DNA of 64,000 nt from Asterella californica (lineage: Eukaryota > Streptophyta > Marchantiopsida > Marchantiales > Aytoniaceae): assembly GCA_036924285.1 (NCBI GenBank), contig JAYKYS010000014.1, positions 2,418,001 to 2,482,000 of the forward strand, written 5' to 3'. Below are positions 22,064-33,713 of the stretch, in pieces (position 1 is the stretch's first letter; every line of letters starts with the position of its first letter). The notes beneath the pieces are model-generated. The model saw nothing but the letters and a program-made list of their open reading frames with translations. It was not told the DNA's origin and made no database searches. Made by a program: the position numbers and the translations under genes.

Positions 22064-24075
22064 TGTCGTGTCGTGGACCGGCTCCTATCTGAAATTCAGA
22101 CTTTGATGCTTGTCGCTCCAAAGACATCATGAGAAAGACAAGCTAGGCCCTAGCTTATGGACTTTTGGCATCATTTCGGATCTCCATTTTCATCACATAG
22201 ATGGGTAGAGCTCCTTGTCAGCTTTCCATATGCACTTCATCTACTTCGTTTGGACGCCTAGTGGAGAAGTTATAAGACTCGAAAGATGGAGAAAACAAAC
22301 TAGGCCCCAGCTTACGAGTTTTTCGCACAACTTCGGATCTTCGTTTTTATCGCATCAGTGGATAGAGCTCCTTGTCAGCTTTCCATAAGCACTTCATCTA
22401 CTTCGTTTGGATGCCTAGTGGAAAAGTTACAAGACTCGAAAGATGGAGAAAACAAGCTAGGCCTCAGCTTATGGGCTTTTGGCGCAACTTCGGATCTTCA
22501 CTTTCATCACATAGATGGGTAGAGCTCGTTGTCAGCTTTCCATGGGCATCTTGTTTACTTCGTTTGGACATCTAGTGAAGAAGTTATGCGACTCGAAAGA
22601 AGGTAAAATCAAGCTAGACCTTAGTTTACTTGCTGATTTGCAGCCCCAGGCGTTATATTAAAGACGCAAGGGGCCTGCTTACTCATTTTTGAGAGAACTT
22701 TGTACGTACAGAAACTGACGCAAGAGGGCTCCTTAAGGGGCTTGCTTGTTCCTGCGACTTGTCAGTGGACGGTTTGGAGATTTGAGAAGTCCAATACACG
22801 CGCGCAAGGTGTCATTGGGTTAAGATCTGTGCAGGCTACGCACAGGTTAAGACGGTTCTTGAAGAGACGGATCGGGAGTTGTGTTCTGAGGGAAATTGAG
22901 ACGCAGGAAGCAGATTTGGAATTTTCTGTTATCTGTGAAGGAGAGTTGGACCGTTCGAGCCGTTCCGGAGTCCAAACTTGCTGTCCTTGGATCCATTGGG
23001 ATCAAAACAACGAGCTCTTCAGGAAATTGAAGACGATACGAAGTTTCATTGGACGGTTTGGGAGTTTTGAGTGAAATTGGCTCGCAGGGAAGTGCTTGCG
23101 TCAGGTTTTTTATCGCCTGCGACCTAAAATTGAGTTGTTCTTCGCGATCGGTGTGCCAAGCTCTTCTTTCTTGGTGCCTACGCGACCAGGGAGTCTTCAT
23201 CTACGCATAGGAGAAGACAATACACGGATTGGATTGTTGGTTTGGGTGTGGTGAGCAAGTTTGAGCCGCAGGGAGCTAATTTACGTCTGTTTTTTGTAAT
23301 CTGCGACCAAATTTCTTGCGTGGTTTTGCAAGGGGAACTCCAAACGGCTTGTTTGGAGTCTTGTTGGGTTAGGGTAACTAGATCTATCTGCCAGGGAAGA
23401 CGGATATCAGTTTAGACGATCCGTTTGTGCGGTGTGCGCGGTTTTAAGCCGTAGGGAGGAGTTTTTGAAGGTTCGGTCACCTGCGACCAAAAATCGGCGA
23501 TATCTCGGCTGTTGCGAGTCGGATCTGAAGGTTTCTTGGGTTAACGGAGTCAGCGGAGGAGACCCTATCGACATCTGAAGTCCGTTCAACGAAAGGAGGA
23601 AGTCCACAGATAAGTCTTTTTCGGTTTCTTCGCTACGGGTTTTGCTTTTTTGAGTTCGTTAGAGTTCTGGTTGGCTGTATACAGCTTGTGGTAGCTAGCT
23701 TTAGCTAAGAGTTTATACATGGATGTGGTTTGGACTTGGGTTTGGATCGCGTGATACTGTTGTGGCTCTGTTTGTTAGCAAAGGGAAGTTTCTCTTGCTT
23801 TGAGCTACGCTTCGGTGGTTTTGGGTCAAGGTTGTGATTCAAGGGTTGTTTTTAGGGGCTTTTGGAGCAGGTTATAGACTGCTCTGGTCTGGTTCTCAGT
23901 TCTGTGCTCTTAGGAGAAAGAACCGGTAGTGTACATACATTTGGAGTGTATATATCGCAGCGTTCGCTTTCGTGGTTGTTTTTCTCTATCTTGTCTCTGT
24001 TTCAGCACACAACATCTCCACAGCCAGGAACCTCGCGTTTTCCTGGACATCCTTCATGCAAAATCCGACACGATA
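22064..24075 (+). mobile_element. E4: solo LTR (2012 bp) inserted in E3 integrase
   Basis: Begins TGTCGTGTCG and ends CGACACGATA (expected CGACACGACA, one change). It is flanked by GCGA (22060-22063) and GCGG (24076-24079), a 4 bp target duplication with one substitution. Removing it restores KILDA-GYHW in the E3 integrase. No internal domain exists between the ends, so it is a solo LTR left by recombination. E6 is a second copy. Confidence 0.9.
22143..22625 (+). repeat. 157 bp tandem repeat within LTR E4, three units plus a partial
   Basis: Units starting CTAGGCC or CTAGACC occur at 22143, 22300, 22457 and 22614, exactly 157 bp apart. Each holds CAGCTTTCCAT, then CACTTCATCTACTTCGTTTG. The same array is in E6 (about 29735-30220). 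Confidence 0.9.
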
Positions 24076-25121
24076 GCGGGTTATCACTGGAGAGGGATTT
24101 TCAAAGAGTGTTTAGACTATTGCAAAACTTGCGACGTATGTCAAGCATTTGCTATGAAGTCTATTAGAACACCTCCGTTAAGATCAATTCCAATATTAGG
24201 ATCATTTGAGAAGTGGAGTATTGACTTTGCAGGTCCTCTTAATAAGAAACCTCGAGACAATAGATACATTGTAGTCGCCACTGACTATTGTACCAAGTGA
24301 GTAGAGGCTAGATCTTTGAGGGAGACTAATGAAACAGAAGTCGGTAGATTCCTATGAGAGAGGATCATACCAGATTTAGATGTCCGTTAGAGTTGGTCTC
24401 AGATAGAGGAGGAGAGTTTGTATGGAGCATGACTATTGTTATGCTACAACACGTTTCTATCAAGCCACGAGTAACGACCTCATACAAACCAAATGCTAAT
24501 GGTCTTGCGGAGAAGACCAATCATACACTCTGTATGATGCTCGTCAAAGATGCTGGTGTTGAGACTGCGAAACATACTTGGGATAAGAGACTACATGCCA
24601 TCTTATGGGAATATCGAACGACAACAAAGACTTCTACTGGGTACTCCCCATTTCGACTGGTTTATGGAGTGGAGTCCAAGTTGCTCATCCAATTCGAATT
24701 GGATACTTTTTAAACTATTCAACGAAAGTTGAAGAGGTCGAGAGGAGAAGACGTGATCAGATCAAGAAGGGAGCAACTCATGGAGTTGGAAGAGACCCAA
24801 ACAGTAGCAATGATCCGGATGGAACGAGCTCATGCGTATCAAAAGAAGAGTTACGACAAACTGTTGGACAATAGCGAGGTAAAATCTTTTCAAGTCGGAG
24901 ATTGGGTAATGTTGTATGATGCTATCAGATTCAAGAGGGCTAAGAAGAAGTTTCTTCCTAGATATTTTGGTCCTTTTGTTGTAGATAAGGTGTGGAGCAA
25001 CTTCACATATGACCTTCAAGAACTGGGAGGAAGGAGATTTGATCTTGTCAACCATGACAAGTTGAAGTTGTTTCATAGACGAAAGTTCTCTCTTCACCCC
25101 GAGGACGGAGCGAAAATTTAG
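24076..25121 (+). pseudogene. E3 integrase, second part
   Basis: Resumes the zinc finger with CKTCDVCQ (completing H-H-C-C), then WSIDFAGPL and VVATDYCTK (first catalytic Asp region). A TGA at 24298-24300 replaces the Trp of TKWVEA. ELVSDRGGEFV (about 24391) holds the second Asp, and NGLAEKTNHTL (about 24500) the Glu, in a shifted frame. The C-terminal part at 24729-25121 (VGDWVMLYD, RYFGPFVV, HDKLKLF) is the GPY/F-like module. At least three stops or frame changes make it inactive. Confidence 0.82.
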
Positions 25122-25134
25122 TCCGGGGGTAAAA

Positions 25135-25990
25135 TGTAACGACCTATGTTACACATAGGAAGTTTGTCTATTAGTAAGATATTTAGTTATAACTAAGTGT
25201 TGAGAATGTTTATTTGCTGCCCAAGTACTTTAAGGAGGTATCAAGTTAGTCATGACTAGCTAAAGTTAGTTATGGTTAAACTTAGCTGTACTTTTGACAG
25301 AATTCAGATATTTCTTAACGAGTGAGCACTACTATCTTGTCATCTTGTCTAAAAGGTAGAAAGGAGGTGGAAAGTATCCCTTGTCTCCTTTTTGACTTGA
25401 TATTAGTGGTTGGATTAAAGTTGTGGACTTTGTGGACATTAAAAACAAGAAGAGATTCCACATGTTTCTTTTTTAGTGAGTCCTAGTGTAGAAAGGGGTG
25501 GAAATTCGAGATTCCTTGAGAATATTCCAAAATCCTTCTAGAAGTTGTTGACTTTGAAGGAATAAGCCCATGTGAAAAGATAAAAAGCTCATGTGATTAA
25601 TGCTTTTATCTTAAGTAATATCTTAATAAAACCCGATAAAAATAGTTATGGCTGAGTTACCGGAGGGTACCAAAGTAAAAATCTAAAATGTATAAATAGA
25701 GGAGTAGAGAAGAGCTCTTCATCCTTGTTTTCACATCGTCGTAATGACAACTTGAGTAATATAGAGAGTGTGAGATACTTTTAGCATGTGAGAACTTGAG
25801 AGACGTCGTTAGAATGAAGGATTTTAGTTGATGAGTTTATGGAGAATTTTTAGTTGATGAGTTTATGGGTGTATGACTGAGTGAACTTAGCATTTTTTTT
25901 CTTCAAGTTCATGGTGTGCTTCCATCAAGGTCATCAGAGATGACCCCTGAGTGAGAGACAAGTTCCACATGTTGTAGATTCGTGGATGAC
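25135..25990 (+). repeat. E3 3' LTR (right end uncertain)
   Basis: Begins TGTAACGACC right after a purine-rich GGGGGTAAAA stretch, a common start for plant gypsy LTRs. The right end is not fixed because no second LTR was found. Near 25830-25870 a 25-27 bp unit (TTTTAGTTGATGAGTTTATGG) is repeated. Confidence 0.7.
25690..25700 (+). promoter_or_regulatory. TATA box of the E3 LTR
   Basis: GTATAAATAGA, a good TATA consensus about 560 bases into the LTR, where the U3/R boundary would follow about 30 bases later. Confidence 0.5.
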
Positions 25991-26057
25991 GATCGTGGAG
26001 GTTGAGAGATGGGGGGGGGTAGTTGATCGATAGGACCGCGGAGGGTTTACATAACAG

Positions 26058-27130
26058 ATTTGAACAAGTACTAGTTCCATGTCCCACTGTTGACGATCTA
26101 TATATGCTCGGAGACTTAGTGTTGGTTGTTGATCAAACCGCGCTCGTAACCACAGCTGGAAGGATCCCGATAGTTCACACTTTACCAATCGCAACATGCG
26201 TAGAATTCGCTTTCCGTAGACCAGACCCAGTTCAGTCTTAAGCAATATGCACAACCAAGAGGATTTACCAGCTAGCCAACCAACCAATTTATGGACTTTT
26301 CCTCCCCTGTTTTCGAAGTCTATGCCTACACCTGAAATTTTTGCTCCACAATTAACGGAAGTCGCGCACTTGGAAAATGAGGGTCCAATTTCTTTTCAGC
26401 CGAGCTCTACCCCTCTTACCCTCACACCTCTTGGTAGTTTCGCTTTACACACCTCATCCATTAGTCCTCCTCCAACCCTGCGTGCGACCATTGACCGCAC
26501 AAGCACCGACACGGCATCGTATGCGAGTGCACTAGGCCCTCTCACATGGATCGCATCCGTCAGCTTGTCCTCCTTCGTCGACAGTCGTCAAGTGACGATC
26601 GCACATTGAGAGAGAACAACTCTTGGTATCAGCCCCACGCCCCTTGAAGGGCCCACGCTCTTCTTCGCACGTCCCAATGATTATATGTGGTCTTTGAGAT
26701 CATGAGAGGTCTTAATGAACCCCGTAGACCAAGAGTCCTCTCATCTCTGGAGACTCCCACGTGGACCTTTAGAGATCCGCGTCGGTTCCTAGAAGTAGGG
26801 AGCCTTCGGATTCCGTGCGGTACCCTGAGGCCTTACATCCTGCAGTGCGGTCCTTCGGTATCCGTGTCCTCACCAAGAGACTTGGCACCTGACATGGATT
26901 ATCTCGACGGCAGTCTGTCTGGTGACTACCATCCCACGGACTGCGGACGTAGTCTCTCCAAGTCCTTAGAGATCACGTTGACCTTCGTCGATCCTGAGTC
27001 TGGAGACGCAATCCCACAAAGATCCGTGTTGGACCACGCGCGGATCTTGTCACCCGCGTAGGGTCTTCTTGGCCCGCGCCCTGGTCCACCCGGTCCGAAT
27101 TTCGTCCCTAACGACTTACGTTCTCCGGTT
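26058..27130 (+). other. E5 leader without gag or protease
   Basis: Its start matches the E2 leader (GACGATCT, ATGCTCGG, CAAACCGCGCT, ACAGCTGG). The rest is alignable only in patches and lacks the dense GGGGAT repeats of E2. No capsid or protease motif is visible, so the absence of gag-PR is a family trait. Confidence 0.6.
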
Positions 27131-27145
27131 TGGGATCATCTCGGC

Positions 27146-29665
27146 TTGAACTCCGTCGACCCGTCTGGTTCATTTTCTCGGTCTCAATCTTCTATGCATC
27201 TTCTGGACGGCCTTAAGGGGTTTACTTCTGGTAGCCAGACCTCTCCTCTGACGCCACCTCGACCCTACGCCTTTATTAATACGGCGGGCGATCTCTCTAT
27301 CTTGTGGCACCAACGACTCGGTCATATCAACCACCATCGAGTCCACGAGCTGAGTCACCGCAATTACGTTATCGGCCTCTCCTCCTTCTCACTCTCTGAG
27401 GATATTTGTCCAGCTTGTGCACACGGCAAGCATGCATGTACTAAGTTCTCACGTGTCAGCTCTACTCGATCAACTCGTCCCTTGGCATTGATACATTCTG
27501 ACATCAGTGGCCGCATATTCTCTTGCACTTTTTATGGTTACGAATATTTCATCACCTTCATTGATGATTACTCGCGCTACATTGTCACTCGTCTCCTCTA
27601 CTATAAGAGTGACTGTTTTACCGCTTTTCGGGACTATCTTGCATTTGCTGAGCACGCCACTGGTCAATGTCTTGTTACCTTGCGATCTGACAATGGCGAA
27701 GAATATCGTTCAGCTGCTTTTGACGCTTTTTATCGTGAGCGCGGCATCCAGCGTCAACTCACAGTCCCTTACTCATCTCAGCAGAATGATATTGCTGAGC
27801 GCAAGAACCGCATCTTGCTTGATGCTGTCCGTTCTATGCTTTACATCATCAACCTCATCAAGCCCTTCTAGGATGAAGCAATCACCTACGCCACCTTCCT
27901 CCAGAACTGAGGTTCGACTAAGGTCATCTCGTCTATGACCACATCTTATGAACTCTGGCATTCCTATGCCTCCACTACTCCTCGACGACTCGATCTATTT
28001 TTTTTGCGTGTTTTTGGCTGTCGCATTTTTTCCCAAGTTCCCGAGGTTGAGCGCACAAAGCTCGATGATCACTCTCACGAGTGTATCTTCCTTAGCTATA
28101 GTAGCGAGAGTAAAGGTTACCATCTCCAAAGAACATCTGACGGTCATACCTTCACCTCTCACGATGTAATCTTTGATGAGTCTTTCTAGACTCTCCCTCC
28201 CACATTCGCCCCTTCTACTAATCCTTCATTCACTCAAGAGCCTCCTGAAACCGACGTCCATTTTTATCACACTGTGCCTGCTCTTTCTGCTGGTCCAACT
28301 TACATTCCATCCGTCTCTCCCGGCTTCACTTCAGTGGGAGTTCCTCTGCTCCCTCTTGCCGGTCCAGCTTCAACTCCCTCTGTTGATCTTGGATCTGGAG
28401 GAGGAGTTTCTAGCAGTCGTGGCCCTGGAGGAGGAGCTACCAACAATTCATAATCTAGCGAGAATAGTTGTCTCCACGTACTCACTTCTCTAGCCAAACA
28501 CACAATCACTCTCCTCTTGCAGAGCACATGAGTCCGCACCATCTCTATCTTCGACGCACATCATCACACTCACCACGTGTTCCCAGTCCTGCCCACAGCG
28601 AATCCTCCCTTCCTTCATTGGATTTCTCAGCATCGTCTCCATTGAGACGATCAGCTCGACATTCAGTTCCTCCATAGTGGAATGACGAAGGCTACGATCC
28701 CTCATCGTTGATACCGAAGTCTCAGAAGAACACCGAGCGGGCATTGATGATAATCTTCAAGCCCGTGCCAGTAGAACCTGCTTCTTACGTAGAAGCAGTA
28801 TCTTCTCTTGATGAAGAAGAGCGATAAAGGAAGAGTTGGATTCTCACGAATCAAACGGTACTTGGAAACTCACAGACTTATCACAAGGACGTCGACTGAT
28901 AACATGTAAGTGGACCTTTAAGTTGAAACTTAATACCGATGGGTCCATTGCTCGTTATAAGGCGAGACTTGTGATTCGTGGCTTCACTCAAATCTACGGG
29001 TTGGATTACACTGAAACGTTTTCTCTTGTAATCCATATTCAGTCGATACGGCTCATCCTTGTCATCTCAGCGTAATATAATCTATATGTACATCAAATGG
29101 ATGTTAAAACTGCGTCTCTGAATGAAACACTTAACGAGAAAATATACATGTGTGTCTCGGAAGGAGTGACTGCAGCAAGACGTAGCCAAGTATGCAGATT
29201 GCTTAAGACTCTCTACGGTCTTAAGCAATCATCGAGAGAATGATATTTAATCATCGATAAATTCTTGCTTTCTCTTGGATTTGCTAAGTCCGGTGCAGAC
29301 AAAAATGGTTACTACTTTTGTGTAACTACTAACGTGTAAACTAACGTGTAACTACTAACTTCTTTTCTACTAATGAGAAAATATACATGTGTGTCTCGGA
29401 AGGAGTGACTGCAGCAAGACGTAGCCAAGTATGCAGATTGCTTAAGACTCTCTACGGTCTTAAGCAATCATCGAGAGAATGATATTTAATCATCGATAAA
29501 TTCTTGCTTTCTCTTGGATTTGCTAAGTCCGGTGCAGACAAAAATGGTTACTACTTGCATAAGAAATAGCACTTCGTCATCCTTGCTCTCTACGTGGATG
29601 ATACTGTGATTGTCAATAGCAATGAGACCTTATTATCTCCTGTAAAAGAGAAATTGAGCTCACGG
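27146..29665 (+). pseudogene. E5 integrase and first part of RT, broken
   Basis: Integrase frame 27146-27871 has LWHQRLGHINHHRVHEL, CPACAHGKH, HSDISG, RSDNGEEY and an E core where NGVAERKN reads NDIAERKN. TAG at 27869-27871 replaces Trp. Further frames (27935-28189, 28836-29075) continue through [11 protein letters not shown] and RYKARLV. TGA at 29241-29243 replaces the Trp of SREWYL. YVDD is at 29591-29602. A 180 bp segment is duplicated (29138-29317 and 29377-29556). Confidence 0.85.
29138..29556 (+). repeat. 180 bp exact duplication with 59 bp filler
   Basis: 29138-29317 and 29377-29556 look identical base for base. The spacer between them contains repeated TAACTACTAAC and CTAACGTGTAA words absent from E2. 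This pattern fits error-prone repair with filler DNA. Confidence 0.9.
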
Positions 29666-32413
29666 TGTCGTGTCGTGGATTGACTCCTACTTGAATTCAG
29701 ACTTCAATGCTTGTCGCTCCAAAGACACTCATGAGAAAAACAAGCTAAGCCCTAGTTTACGAACTTTTGGCACAACTTCGGATCTTCACTTTCATCGCAT
29801 CAATATAGAGCTCTTTGTCAGCATTCCATAAGCACTTCATCTACTTCGTTTGGACGTCTAGTGGAGAAGTTACGGGACTCAAAAGATGAGGAAGACAAGC
29901 TAAGCCCCAGCTTATCAGCTTTTGGTACAACTTCGAGTCTTCACTTTCATCGCATCAATATGTAGAGCTCTTTGTCAGCACTCCATGAGCACTTCATCTA
30001 CTTCGTTTGGACGCCTAGTGGAGAAGTTACAAGATTCCAAAAGATAGGGAAGACAAACTATGCCACAGCTTACAAGCTTTTGGCACAACTTCGGATCTTC
30101 ACTTTCATCGCATCAATAGATAGAGCTCGTTGTCAGCTTTCCATGAGCACTTTGTCAATTTCATTTGGACGCTTAATGAAGAAGTTACGCGGCTCGAAAG
30201 AAGTGAAATCAAGCTAAGCCTTAGTTTACTTGCTGACTCGATATTTGTACCTCCAAAAGTTATATTAAAGACGCAAGAGGCCTGCTTCCTCGTTATTGGA
30301 GAAAATTGTTACGTGTTGTGACTGACGTAAGGGGGCTGCTTAAGAGGTTAATTTGTTCTTGCGATTTATCGATGGACGTTTTGAAGAATTGGAAAGTCCA
30401 ATGCATGCGCGCAAGATGTCATTGGGTTCGGATCTGTGCGAGCTACGTGTGTGTTAAGACAATTCGTGAAGAGACGGATCGGGGATGTGTTCTGAGAGAA
30501 ATTGAGACGCAAGGAGAGGATTTGAGAGCTTCAGTGATCTTTGGAGGAGAGTTGGACCGTTCGGATTGTTCCGGAGTCCAAACTTGTTGTCCTTAGATCC
30601 ATCGAGATAAAAACGACGAATTCTTCAAGAAATTGAAGACGATACGAAGTTTCATCAAACGGTTTGATAATTCTGAGTGAAATTGGCTCGCAGAGAAGCG
30701 CTTACGTCAGTTTTTCGTTCATCTGCGACCTGAGATTGATATGTTTTTCGCGATCGGTGAGCCAAGCTCTTCGTTCTTGGTGCCTACGCGATCAGTGAGT
30801 CTTCATCTACGCATAAGAGAAGACCATTTGTGGATTGGATTGTTGGTTTGGGTGTGGTGAGCGATTTTGAGCCGCAGGGAGCCGATTTACGTCAGTTTTT
30901 TGTAACCTGCGGCCAAATTTCTTGCGCGGTTTTGCAAGGAGAACTCCAAACGGCTTGTTTGGAGTCTCGTTGGGTTCAGGATAGCTAGATCTACCTACCA
31001 GAGAAGACAGATATCAGATCAGGCGATCCGTTTGAGCGGTGTGTGCGATTTTAAGCCGCATGGAGGAGTTTTTGAAGGTTCTGTCACCTGCGTGAAAATC
31101 GAAGATATCTCGGCTGTTGGAAGTCGGATCAGAAGGTTTTCTGGGCCAACAGAGTCAGGGAAGAAGACCCTATCAACATCTGAAGACCGTTTGACAAAAG
31201 AAGAAAATTCTCAGATAGGTCTTTTTTGATTTCTTCGCTACGGGTTTTGTCCTTTTGAGTTCGTTAGAGTTCTTGTTGGTTATGTACAACTTGTGGTAGC
31301 TAGCTTTAGCTCAGAGCTTGTACATGGATGTTGTTTGGACTTGGGTTTGAATCGTGTGATGCTGGTGCAGCTCTTTTTGTTAGCAAAGAGAAGTTTCTTT
31401 TGCTTTGAGCTACGCATCGATAGTTTTGGGTATGGGTTGGGATTCAAGGACTCGTTTTAGAGAGTTTTGAAGCAGATTATAGACTACTCTGGTCTGTTTC
31501 TTAGTTTTGTGTTCTTAGGACAAAAGAACTGGTAGTGTATATAGTTTGAGAGTTGGTATATATAGCGACGTTCATTTTCGTGCGTTGTCGAGTTGAGAGT
31601 CTTTCTTGGGGAGGGCGGACCTCCTGACTGTGACCGATCAGAGAAAAACTACCAAAAAGGAAAATAGGTTGCTGCCGACGATGAAATCTCAAGCCACAGC
31701 CTCTTGTGTCCACCGTTTACAAAAACAAGCACTCCAACACACCTTAGGTACACAGATATGTCTCTCAAGATCCAAATAACTTTATTTCAGTGTCGCTCCA
31801 TCATCAACCTCTTCAACTGTAATGAAAATCTCTCTCTCTTCCTCTCATGCGTGCCTTTCTCTCCCGTCAATCAATTCTCAACCAAAAGTCTACCAGGTAC
31901 GTCTCAATCCGAACCTAATAGTGAAATTTGGACCCCTGAATCTTATTCCTCTCTTTGCCCAACTGAAACTCTCAGAAATTTGATCCAGCGTCGATCAAAA
32001 GTCCTCTGTAGATTTTCAAACAATCTCTCTCAATAAAACTGCCTCCTGAGAGTAATTTCTCCTCAGAACAATTTATTAGACAACGTCCAAGCTTAAAACT
32101 CTTGCCCCTCTCCCTACGATGATCTCACAATTCAATCTGTCAGCAATTTGATCTTTCCCCAACCTCTTAGCTTCTCCTGCGTGTCCTCAACTCCCAATCC
32201 CTAATCCTCTTCCTTCCGCTTCAGCTCTCTCAAAAAAAAAATCCTTTTCAACTCTGTCCTTGATCCCAAGTCGCCGCAGGCATTTAACCTAAAAGTTAAG
32301 GCCCCAGCTTAAGCTGCCCCCCTCCTGTCCTTATAAGCCCAGTCACTTATCAGAAGCAGGGCCCTAGCTAAGCTGCCCCCTGCTGTCCTTATGCGTACAG
32401 AGTTCCGCGCCCG

Positions 32414-32727
32414 CTCTCTAAGAAACATTTCTCAGAAAAATGTCCGCTTCCGCTGTAATCTTCCACTCCAAGCTTCCGCGGTAATCTTCCGCTTCCGTTG
32501 TAGTTTTCCGCTTGCACTGTAATCTTCCGCTTCAAGCTTCCGCGGTAATCTTCCGCTTTCGCTGTAATCTTCCGCTTCAAGCTTCCGCTGTAATCTTCCG
32601 CTTCCGCTGTAATATTCTGCTTCAAGCTTCCGCGGTAATCTTCGGCTTCCGCTGTAATCTTCCGCTTCAATCTTCCGCTTCAAGCTCTCTAAGAAACATT
32701 TCTCAGAAAAATGTCCGCTTCCGCTTC
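32414..32727. repeat. CTTCCGC-type minisatellite in the E7 LTR
   Basis: Short units mixing CTTCCGCTGTAAT, CTTCCGCTTCAAG and CTTCCGCGGTAAT repeat for about 250 bp. They are bounded by two copies of CTCTCTAAGAAACATTTCTC (32414 and 32686). The right LTR has its own version at about 40823-41205 with different unit order. Confidence 0.9.
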
Positions 32728-32820
32728 AGTTTTAAGGTCCCTGCTAAAGCTGTTCCCCTGCTATCCTTATGCGTACATAATAATCAGCAAAAGTTTCCCG
32801 TGCCTTCGATGCCATCTTGA

Positions 32821-32963
32821 TGCCACCCTGAATATACTACAAGCCATCCAATGTAAGCCGAAGCCCCAACACTTATGAGGCTGCCCCACAGGGCTTACAT
32901 GGGGGGGCTTACAGCCCCCCCATATGCGCACCAGGTATCTCCTATAGTATATTCAGGATGGCA
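32821..32963. repeat. Inverted repeat with central G/C runs in the E7 LTR
   Basis: TGCCACCCTGAATATACTA (32821-32839) pairs with 32945-32963 with one mismatch. Between them is a second fold-back around GGGGGGGCTTACAGCCCCCCC. The right LTR keeps the outer arms at about 41296-41425 but has lost part of the centre. Confidence 0.8.
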
Positions 32964-33668
32964 TGCGGAGGCTTAGGCCAGGAAGTCCACGATTAAGGGA
33001 GATATCAGTCTCCCGCCCCTAGATATGCAGGACGTGGCTGCATATCCAACATAGATTCCCTTCTAGGAGGTCAACATGTCGGAATAGGAACCAGAGGCCA
33101 GGAGGGATTGATCCTGAGACCACTTCCCTCCTAGGGAGGCGCCCTATCCCTAGGATGGCCTTTGGTTCCGTTCAAGAAGTTAAAAACTTTTGTACATATG
33201 TTTTCCTGAAGGAATTTTCCTGTAAAGTCTTTACTAGCCTTTCCTACGCTAACTTCTCTATACAACTCCGTTTTTAATGAACAAGAAGTCAAAACTATAG
33301 TATTTGTGAACCTACACGCTCACGCTATCAGATTTTGAGTTCGAGTCACGAGCTAGAATCGATGGATTTTCCTCTTTCACATATTTCTCAATCTAAAACC
33401 CGTGCTAACTATTACTTAAAATACTTTCTGTCAAGACTGGAAGCATGAAGTCGCTCTCCTCGTCGAGCTCTGCATTCTGATGCCTTTCGATCTCTTTCAG
33501 GGTGATATTTCAGTCTAAGCTAGGGGGCAGCTTGCCAAGCATAGCCCCAGCTTAGCTCTTGCCTAGCTTGTTAAGCTACAGGGCAGCTTCCTTTACACAA
33601 TGCAGAAAGGAACAAAAAATTCTCTCTACAACTACTTTTCACTGTACAGACCTATGTAGAATACGACA

Positions 33669-33684
33669 TTCACCCCCTCCAAAC
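33669..33684 (-). other. E7 polypurine tract
   Basis: On the minus strand the bases before the left LTR read GGAGGGGGTGAA, a purine tract at the expected place. Confidence 0.75.
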
Positions 33685-33713
33685 CTGCACATCCTCTGGT
33701 ATGTGCCAATCTA

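Larger units (their letters stand above)
17000..25990 (+). mobile_element. E3: decayed Ty3/gypsy LTR retrotransposon, split by solo LTR E4
   Basis: The domain order gag, protease, RT, RNase H, integrase and the integrase GPY/F-type end identify Ty3/gypsy. The right LTR starts at 25135. I could not find a matching left LTR or primer site, so the left boundary is approximate. A 2012 bp solo LTR (22064-24075) interrupts the integrase zinc-binding region, and joining the flanks restores the reading. Several stops lie in the body. Confidence 0.85.
31586..33668 (-). repeat. E7 3' LTR (left copy)
   Basis: 2083 bp, starting TGTCGAGTTG on the plus strand and ending ATACGACA. It contains a CTTCCGC minisatellite (32436-32690) and an inverted repeat at 32821-32839/32945-32963. 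Confidence 0.95.

Noticed and set aside
32389..32683. Minus-strand frame with KRKITAEAEDY repeats as a gene
   Set aside because: Lies wholly in the LTR minisatellite and mirrors DNA periodicity; other frames are equally open.
33300..33360. tRNA gene in the E7 LTR (TTTTGAGTTCGAGTCACGAG)
   Set aside because: Only a B-box-like word is present; no acceptor stem or A box could be paired.
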